Positions 9,863 to 17,743 of a stretch of 19,568 bases of DNA are shown here, piece by piece. Where the stretch lies: assembly GCA_027943245.1 (NCBI GenBank), contig JANDJZ010000827.1, positions 1 to 19,568 on the forward strand. The letters run 5' to 3'. This DNA is from Acanthamoeba sp. SK_2022b (lineage: Eukaryota > Discosea > Longamoebia > Acanthamoebidae). Both the position numbers and the translations under genes were made by a program. Under the pieces are notes generated by a model that had not been told where the DNA came from, searched no databases, and saw only the letters and a program-made list of their open reading frames with translations. The number at the start of each line of letters is the position of its first letter. Positions within the stretch are counted from its first letter, which is position 1.

Positions 9863-12800
9863 ATGGAAGGTGGCCGCACTACCATACGCCTCGCCTGCGG
9901 GAACGAGGTGTGTGCTATTCAGGCACGGCCAGGTAAAACAGGTCTCAGGGTAGAGCTGCGCCAATTCCATGTGCCAAAGGAGGATTTCGTGCCTAGCGGC
10001 TCGGTAATCATCAAAGGTGCGCTACCGCTCATTCAAATGTGACACCTGCAGGTGCCTGGGCTTATCGGTGGCATTGGCAGGCAAGAAGGGGTCCACCAAG
10101 ACCGACCTTGTTGCCGCGGCCTATGCTGAGAACAAGACAATTATGATGTACGGCTGCACCACGCTGGCCGGGCGGGTGGGGCACGACCATGTTTACAATG
10201 GGCTCTATAATACGCAGGCCATTTGTGTATCTCCTTGTCCGGCACTGCTACAGCGACAAGGAGCCTCTCTACGCGTTCGGATTCATCACAGGTTTGCATG
10301 TTAGTTGAGCATGGACTCCATCATCGTTTGACGCTCACCGGGGGCGCTGTGCCCAGCTCCAGGCGAGGCCAGCACGGTGGCCTTCATCTGCTTGCGCGAG
10401 TTCAGGGACGCCGCCCTGCAGCCAGGAGGTAGGCGCATTCAACTGGTCGGTCTAGCCACCACCTTACCTTTCTTAACCGCATTCACAGGCAGAGTGTGGA
10501 TCCTGCATGGACCGACGGTGGTAGCCGAGGCCTCGCCAGGGAGCCCGTCCCTCTTCCTCGGCCGACTGGCCCACACGCCCGAAGGCCTGCCCAAGTTCAT
10601 TACTTCGCAGGTGCCCTGTCCGCCGCACGCTGCCCTCGTGACTTGCTGCAGCCTGGTAAGTCTGGCTCCAGTCTCCTCTCCCGTTCTCTACTCGCACCGT
10701 GCATTCAACTGACTCGCAAGGCTTTGCGCAGGACCCCACGCTCGGTCTCGGCTGCGAGCAGTACGCCGTCTTCATCGGCCAAGGCCAGGACGACGGACGG
10801 GCCAAAGCCTCGTTGAACGACAAACACTTTGTTGTCGACGATGGCTTAGAGGAGGAGGAAGAGGAAGAAGAGGAGGGAGCCGGGGAAGACGAGCCGCGTA
10901 CGCGGAAGGGCGACCGGTGGGTCGTCATGCCTCTGCCTGACGAAGAGACGCCGGAGACCGGCAGCCAACACATTCGGACAGAGCCGTCGCCGCTGCCGTC
11001 GCCCATCCTCACGCTGGAGGAGGAGGAGGACCCGCTACTGGAATCGTTCGACCTCATGGACGAAGAGGGTGGCGGCGGCGGCGTGCCCTCCGTTCACGAA
11101 CCCGACGTGCACGCGTCGGGAGGCCCTCTGTCCGGTTGGCTTCCCGATCTCTTTGCCAAGCGAGACAACATAGCCGCGATCGCCTTCGCGGCCGACGACG
11201 CCGACTACCGGGGGACAGAAGACGAGGACGAGGAGGCCGCGAAGCCCTCGGCCTTCCTCTGCACCAAGTCGAACGAGCTCGTGACCATCAAGAACGGCGA
11301 GGCTGTCGCTTGCCGCGCCCAGCCCTTCGCCCCGCTTTCCATGTACGCCCATCACTGCTCTCCGATCTGAGGGCTGCTCTGCTGCTCTGCGTGCGTTGCT
11401 CACGCGCATTGTTGCCCGTCGCTCGCCGGCCAGCGCCCTCGCCCGATTGAACAACGAGTCGCACGTTCTGGTCATCAAGTTCGAAGGCAACACGGTCCAC
11501 ATCCAACACCAAGACGGCACTCTGCTCCACGGTAGGCTTGTGTGTGCGCGTGCGCGCCCGACCGTAGGTTTGCTGCTCACATTCGGAGGCGACTGTATGC
11601 CATGCGAAGAGGCCAACGACGTGGAGGACGTGTTGGTGGGCGATTTCCTCGACCTCGGGCGGGACCAGGTGTTGCTGTTCCACCCGCCGAAGCTGCAGAA
11701 GAGCGGCAAGCCCTCGAAGAAGGAGCACTTCACCCTCACGGACCTGTGCACGACCTACGCCTTTCCCAAGAGGAAGGAGCAGGGTACCGCGCCCTCTCCC
11801 CCCTTGTCCCCATACGGACAACTCACGCCGACCTGTTGCGCGGCGCCCGTTTCAGCGGCCAAAGAGGGAGGCTATTCCCAGAGTCTACAGTGGGTGGCCT
11901 ATTCGCTCCACTGTCGACTGCAAGAGGGTCGACAGTTCCTGCACGAAGGACACGAACGGGTGCCCTAAGCGTCACCCCCACCCCCCACCCCTCCAGCGAG
12001 GTCCCTCTCTGACGCGTGCGGCGCCTTCTCAGTTGGAGTTGAAGCGGCTGCTTTTCGATCACGCGGCCGACGTGCTCACGCGCCTGGCACGGGAGGCGGG
12101 CAGCTGCGTGCGAGTCGAGTCGCCCTACCTGCTCGACATCCACGAAGATGGACGGCACGCGCCTCTCCGCCCTCTCGCCGTCACCCGTGCGAGCCGGTCG
12201 CTCACAACCGCGACAGGTTTACCGATGGTCTGGTCTCGCTCTTTGACGACGACGAAGACAACGAGCCGGGAGATTGGGCGGTGAGGACCGCCCACGCCGA
12301 GACAGAGGCCCGAGCCGCAGACCTGCGGGTCGACTCCCTGGTCGCGGCCTTCTGCGGAGGGCAGTGGGCCGTGACCGCCGTCGTCACCAACACGCACGCC
12401 AGGTGCCGCCTGGCGCCTCCCCGGCAGTGCACCGGCGCGCATTGCTTGACTGACCGACGCTCTCGCCCCCCCCCCGCCCGTGTGCAGCGAGGCGCGATGG
12501 TGCCGAGCCCTGCTCGTGAGCAGCCCCAAGCTGTCGCTGGCCGGGGCGAGCAGCGGCGGGCTCCAGGACCGGGTCCGGCTGCCCCCCGGCGTCGCCACCA
12601 CGCTGACGACCCTCGTGACGGGCGGGAGCAACGTCGCCGCCGACGCGACGATCGACGTCTGGGCGCAAGTGTTTGACGACGACTCGACGGGGCGGGCCGC
12701 CCGCTACGGCTGCCTCGGCTCGGTGACCCTGCGCGCTCGAGAGCAGCTGGCCGTTCGGCCCGCCGCCGCCCCGCCCATACAGTTTGGTAGCCCTCCCCCG

Positions 12801-13597
12801 CCTCGCCCGTAAACGCTTCACGTAGCGGTCCTGACCAGTCAGTCAACTGGTCGTCCCCCCCCCCCAATCCGCTTGTGCTGCGCAGACGACCGATCGCGGG
12901 CGTCGATCCTGTTGGGCCCGAACCGGGCGGCCAGCGGCGGCGCGGTCTCCGCGCTCCTGTCGGCGCTCGAGAACGCGTTTCCGATCGCTTTGGATACATC
13001 GCCAGGTACTCCCTATCTCACCTTAATTCTACATTTATTTATACATTTATTTTACTTATTGGTATTTATTTTTTAGGTGCGGATCGGCAAAGCATCAGCC
13101 TTCGTTCCACGAACGCTGCCAATCAGCTGTTCCGATTTGCCCTGCGCTCTCTTCCCGGTTCGTGGATACGCCTCGATGTATCCGCGCCCTCATCCTCCTC
13201 CGTCAACCGCATTCTTCTCTTCGTCCTGTCTATCATGCCGCCAGGTACGCACACGCACACGCACACGCACACGCACACGCACACGCACACGCACACGCAC
13301 ACGCACACGCTCACGGGCGGATGAACAGGCACCGAGATTCGACCAAACGCTGTGGCGGGCCTGGAGCTGCTGTGCGAGCTCGCGCAGTCCCTGTGCGACG
13401 AGGTGGCCTCTCTGTCGGCGCTGGTTGAGGACGTGCTGGAGCGGAGCCGGAGCCGTCGCAAGACGCTCAAGATACACAAGATCACCCGCGAGGAGATCGA
13501 GGCGCAGGCCCGCCTCAAACGGCTCCACATCGAGCGACAGGCCCGGAGCGACCAGCTCTTTGGCTACTTCATCAGGAGCCCTCACTTCAACCCTTAA
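9863..13597 (+). CDS. FANCB: FANCB-like Fanconi anaemia core-complex protein, 15 exons
   Basis: FANCB works with FANCL and FAAP100 in the nuclear Fanconi core complex that monoubiquitinates FANCD2/FANCI at DNA crosslinks. Exons: 9863-10016, 10081-10147, 10218-10291, 10357-10428, 10489-10610, 10732-11342, 11434-11531, 11589-11783, 11856-11959, 12033-12118, 12217-12402, 12488-12786, 12886-13005, 13077-13244, 13329-13597, giving 874 residues against 859 in human. Segments follow the human order as I recall it: CGNEVCAI near the N-terminus, a YLLVRH strand, NELVTIKNG, GDFLDLGRDQVLL (417-429; human DDFIGSGTEQVLL), RVDSLV (565-570), an SALLSALENAF...TSPG block (710-729), NRILLFVLSIMP, and a basic helical C-terminus. 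An acidic Glu tract (199-217) lies in exon 6. Weak points: three possible in-frame starts and the GTCGCC donor at 12119. Identity is by motif order, not search. Confidence 0.8.
12854..12866. repeat. Poly-C run in a FANCB-like intron
   Basis: A run of about a dozen C residues, broken by little else, lies in the intron 12787-12885 upstream of its acceptor. Similar C runs occur near 8366 and in the intron 18273-18376. All lie outside exons. Confidence 0.7.
13246..13313. repeat. (CACACG)n hexanucleotide repeat in a FANCB-like intron
   Basis: About eleven copies of a six-base CACACG unit fill most of the 84-bp intron 13245-13328. Every unit contains a CpG, so this tract has escaped the CpG loss that begins about 300 bp downstream. 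The coding frame rejoins exactly when the intron is removed (phase 1 on both sides). Confidence 0.95.
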
Positions 13598-15909
13598 AGT
13601 AGAAACAACCCAGAGACACTGCAGTGTCGTGTTGAACCAACGAACATAAGGGAACGGAGTTTCAAAAACCAAAATTAATTGCGGGCGAGAAGGGTGGAAA
13701 TGGCGGAGGGCCACGCGGGGAGAGGTTGCTAATACTCTAGCCACACTCTGTTCTATTATGACCTCCAGGTCCAGGATATAGCTCAATTTTTTCGCTAGAC
13801 AGACCAAATGCCCCCTGGCGGGACGAAGCGGCTGGTGGAAAACACACCAGCCACGCCCTGACAGAGAGCAACATTTTAAAACACTAGAGAATGAAGCATA
13901 TCCACCTGTTAGTGCCAAAAATTTCAGGAGACTCACCACATTCTGTAAAAGCAATGGCACCTCTAACTGCCTCTAACACCAAATGAGAGTCCAGTCATTT
14001 TAAAATTGATTCTGATTCCAAGATTTAGTACTCAACATAGGTGTCTGGTTGAATCAGTTTTTCGGTTTTTGCTTGCATGGCACAGACACACCACCACCTT
14101 GAACTTGGGCAAAGAAAGCACATCTTTGGTGTTTTTGCACCTCCTACTTTTATCCACCTCAAAGTTCTTTGGGGTAGTGTGGAGTTGTTGATCACTGAAG
14201 CTATGGCTAGTTCATAACCATGTTGATGGTCTTCTTGGCATTTTTCTCTGCTCTACCATTGTGTACCATCTTCATCTTCATCTTGCTGTCCATTCAAACC
14301 TCTCCACTCTGTCAAGAGCATGCCAAGCACCAAGAATGCCAGTGCTGCCAATGCTGCTGGTGGTCATGTTACATGCATTGGGGGTGTTCATCTTGGAACA
14401 TGGGCATGCCTACCAAAGTTTTGAAGCTCTGGCCCACTACTGGAGACCAAAAGTAATTGACCCTTCCTTTCACAATAAGCCCTACAGAGGTTTTCCATAC
14501 TGCCCAAATCACATTCCTATTGCAGAATTTACTTCAGTGGGCTCTAATATGGTGCTGAGGTTGAAAATCTAATACAGCAGGTCCTGTGGAAACTTGTGAA
14601 AGTGCATCACTGCTGAATTTCATTACCAATAGTCAGTATTATTCTTAATGGGTATCCCTCATCCCCACACCTCCCTTTGGTGTCTCTCAAGTTTGGCAAC
14701 AAGTAACATCTTGTTTCTTACCACCACAACAAAAAAATTAGGCCACATGGTGTGTGGCAATCTTGATGCATGCTGCTGACCTCTCTGACTTGTTTTCATT
14801 GACCCTGCTCACTGACCTCAGCAATGTGGAAATCCATTCTACATTTACATCATTTCTGAACTTCATCAAGGCTGCAGCAGTTGTGTTGGTGGTGAGTGTA
14901 ATGGACTGCCAAGTTCATTGCACATGCACATGCACAAGCATGCAGGGGTACATAAGGGCAACAGCAAGAACTACATGGCGTAGGTGCCCACAAAGTTGTC
15001 CTGTGGTGTGTGGGGAGGCGCCAGGTCAGAGGTGCTTGATCTATACCAACTTATAGTGGGCATGTACTTATGTGGAGGTCACAGCAGTAATGGTGGTTTC
15101 AGTAGTGAGGTCCAAGTTATAAACAGTCAACAAGGTCAGTCATGAGTCCTGTCCCCATCACCCTTACCCAGTGATGAACATAAAGATCTCCTAAATTCTG
15201 CTTGTGCACAGAACACATCTTGGAATGTCATGCACGCGCATCTCACCTGAGATGATGACATTGCATCAAGGTTCTGCCAGTGTACCTTCGCCATCCTGAT
15301 TACAACCTGAAAATCTACACCTTCTTTTCCAAAGATGAGCATCATCCCTGAGGCACGGCCAAGCCAGTTGGTCTGCTGATTGTGCAGCAATGCCTCCTCG
15401 CCTCATGCTCATGGCTGCTTGCTCTGACATCATGCCCATGTTCTAGGCAACTATGCACTGGCTGTCAACATGTACCACATCATCTCCAAGATTCCCTCGC
15501 TCAGCCATGACCCACATGACCCAGGCCTCCTCCTTGCCATTCATGGTCCAGGGAGGGCTCACAGCCCACAAAGCAGACTTGGCCAATGGCCAACTACATC
15601 TGTGCATACAGATCTGGAGGTGGACATCAACAAGAAGGCGGCAGGTGACAGCTGAAGGAGGCCCAGTGGGTTGCTGCCACCATGAGTGAAGAGGAGACAG
15701 TGTGGCAGGGAGATGAGCTTGGAGGAGGCTTCCCCCAAGCCCAAGCCCAAGCCTGCTGCTGCAGGCGGTGGAAAGGAACTGCTGTACACCTCTCTTAACA
15801 ATGTTTGACAGTTCTGTGTGTGAGTGCCACCCACAAGCACCAAGTCATGCCCATGAATGCACCTGTTTGCCATGCCTTTGACCAATGCATTGCTGATCTT
15901 GTGGCATCT
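13598..15909. other. 2.3-kb CpG-depleted region without an intact gene
   Basis: Downstream of the FANCB-like stop, base composition changes abruptly. CpGs persist to about 13880, then almost vanish, with none from 14065 to 14978 (914 bp). TG and CA are abundant. No intact gene is readable on either strand. Frames of up to about 100 codons have no recognisable domain and are broken by stops. Around 15270-15800 on the plus strand there are coding-like fragments, for example a stretch reading YLRHPDYNLKIYTFFSKDE followed by a stop, then NYALAVNMYHIISKIPSLSH in another frame, which suggests a decayed protein-coding sequence or element I cannot name. No terminal inverted repeats or target-site duplications were found by eye. 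Confidence 0.6.
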
Positions 15910-16803
15910 TTATTTGCAATGAGAGGTTAATACAGCTCTTGACTTTGTTTCAGGCTTTATGTAGCTTCTCAAAGAACTGAGCAGGAGTGACTGTGCCAGC
16001 CACAGCCTCAGTGCCAGGCACTCTGAAGTGGATCCTGAGTTCCATGAATCCATCATCTCTTCATAGAGGCTGGTTCTGCTGGGTGGCAGACCCATGGCTT
16101 CCAAGCTTGCCATCCATTGCTCGTGAGGTACTGCCCATGCTTGACCTGGCTGACTGAGTACCTGGCTCATTGTGTTGGCTACCTTGTTGGGACTGAAGAG
16201 AGAGCCAAGCTCCATGATCTTCTTCCCATTCCATTTGCTGACCAACAGGTGTGCCACCTCCTTGCTGATGTCCTCTGTGGTGATTGTTGGTATGGGGTGG
16301 TTGGGTGTCATGTGGCTGTTGAATGAACTGGAGGAGGCTGCTGCTTGGAAGCTAAACTTCAAGTTCTCCAGGAACATGCTGGCCTTGATGAAGGTGGTTG
16401 GAAAGGGCAGGTCACCCAGTGCCTCTTCCAGCAGATGAGTAGTTGTGATGATCCCAAGATCTCTGTCTTGCTCCGACCTGATTGAGGACAGAACCACAAG
16501 TCTTGGGGGAGGTTCCTGCCAGAGGGCATTGATGAAGCTCATGATGATGGCCTTGGCCTCAGGAAAGCCCAGTGAAGGGAGGATTGGGGGCAGCATCAGG
16601 TATGCTCCCTACACTCCCTTCTGGGCGGCTGCCATGGTGTTGGTGTTGGTGAAGTCGCCCTGGCACACTTCGACCCCCTTCTGGGACCACTTGGCCGCTT
16701 TCAGTGGGTCATGTGCCAGGGTGTGCACCTTGTGACCCTCCTGCAGAAGCTGTTGGGCTGCCGCTCCACCCACGTTCCCAGTCACTCCTGATACAAAATA
16801 CAT
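15910..16803 (-). pseudogene. NmrA-like NAD(P)-binding protein, intronless, one in-frame stop
   Basis: NmrA-like proteins are atypical short-chain dehydrogenase relatives that bind NAD(P) and act as redox sensors or reductases. The frame starts MYFVSGVTGNVGG, with the GxxGxxG dinucleotide-binding loop at residues 6-12, and continues with QGDFTN, GAYLMLPP, VVLSSIRS and TFIKASMFLENL, all in the family's usual order, for 298 codons to a TAA. It is interrupted once, by TAG at codon 65 (16609-16611), with the same frame open for 232 codons afterwards. No intron that would remove the stop is apparent. It has no introns, unlike every confidently read neighbour, which suggests bacterial transfer or a processed copy. 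CpGs are scarce: I count about eight, six of them in the first 195 bp of the gene. It could be a recent pseudogene, a readthrough gene or an assembly error. Confidence 0.75.
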
Positions 16804-16894
16804 GCCTTGATTCAGTATGCTTGTGATGTTTGTGATGAGTGGTCTGTGTGGGAATGTGGACTTTTATGTGAGTGTTGATCCCTCCCTGGACCAC

Positions 16895-17130
16895 AAACGA
16901 AAAGTGCTCAGCGGTGTGCAGCTTTGCTACCCAACCAGAGCCTTGTGAAAAGCAGAATGCACAATAAATAAATCCCCTCAGTGTGCTTTTGACCGGCGAG
17001 CAGCATTGTTACCCAACCAGGGCCTGGCAAGAAGAATTTGTCCAATAGATAAATCTCCCTGGGGCTTTTGGCACTGGCGCGCACCTTTGTTACCCAACCA
17101 GAGCCTGAAACAACTGGCTATTGGCGAAGG
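16895..17130. repeat. Three-copy direct tandem repeat of about 81 bp upstream of the NmrA-like gene
   Basis: The core TTGYTACCCAACCAGRGCC occurs near 16924, 17006 and 17087, so spacing is about 81-82 bp. Between cores 1-2 and 2-3 there are related AATA(A/G)ATAAATC and CCC..GGGCTTTT-like segments, showing that the whole unit, not just the core, is repeated. Copies have diverged by substitutions and small gaps. The array lies in the likely upstream region of the minus-strand NmrA-like gene and keeps several CpGs. Confidence 0.8.
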
Positions 17131-17743
17131 TGGGCCTGGTTGGACTAAGTGAGCGATTTTTATCTTTTTATTATTATCATTATCATTATTATTAATAATC
17201 GAAAAAATGAAAAATGAAAAAAAAATGGTTGTGTACTAAATTCATTGGTGGTTTTTTCGGTTTTTTTTTAGCTCCTATTGCCACAGCCCCTCACTCCTCA
17301 TGCTGCTTCACCTGCCCATCTGAAATTCCTCTTGTAAGTGGCCAGTTGTGACAGGATAATCTTACAGGAATGCACAGGAACATTAGAGTGATATCAATGG
17401 TAACTGAGTCAAATCTGCTCTTATCCATAAGTAGCAACATGGCCAATCAGTGGATGCTGTGTCAAGGTCAGGCACAGAGCCACAAGAGCCCATTAAACAC
17501 AACATCCACATGGACCAGTTCCAAGGGAATAGGAACAATTAGTGAACATTTTCTCGCTTCTTTTCTTTTTCACCAAAGGTAACATGCCTTTCTGGAACTC
17601 CGAACCCTTATTAAAAGTGGACCAATAGGGTAACAGTAGAAATAGGGTAACAGCAGGGAAACAAGTGGAAAGGAGATCTGAGCCCTGGAATGCCCCGAAA
17701 TGAAGAGGAGAGAGTTTACATAAATTAATAGGCTAGAACACTC
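17131..17743. other. AT-rich, CpG-poor spacer before the WbsX-type gene
   Basis: No gene is supported. From 17160 to about 17275 the sequence is ATT/TAT and poly-A/T rich. From 17260 to 17554 there is no CpG. A short direct repeat, AATAGGGTAACAG, occurs twice near 17625-17655. The last stretch before 17744 should hold the promoter and leader of the sugar-enzyme gene. No TATA box is assigned. Confidence 0.5.

Noticed and set aside
9557..9970. Upstream start at 9970 for the YqaJ-type protein
   Set aside because: The frame is open, but the extra 67 residues lack features and would overlap the FANCB-like first exon. The Met right before the membrane helix is the simpler choice.
10017..10051. 35-bp intron in the FANCB-like gene ending at 10051
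   Set aside because: It is shorter than all other introns here, and the acceptor at 10080 fits the phase, giving a 64-bp intron.
10473..11057. Minus-strand frame with a long serine run
   Set aside because: The serine run is the reverse complement of the Glu-coding acidic tract in FANCB-like exon 6, so it is a shadow.
12202..12999. Minus-strand frame of 265 codons rich in Arg
   Set aside because: It overlaps three FANCB-like exons and their introns. The Arg/Ala/Pro-rich translation is typical of antisense GC-rich coding DNA.
13190..13960. Minus-strand frame of 256 codons ending in Val-Arg repeats
   Set aside because: The Val-Arg repeats come from the hexanucleotide intron repeat and much of the rest is antisense to the last FANCB-like exon. 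There is no domain, and it crosses an intron on the opposite strand.
13598..17743. Endogenous virus or transposon insertion across the whole CpG-poor region
   Set aside because: No viral, transposase or reverse-transcriptase motif, terminal repeat or target-site duplication could be read. Only the NmrA-like gene is identifiable.
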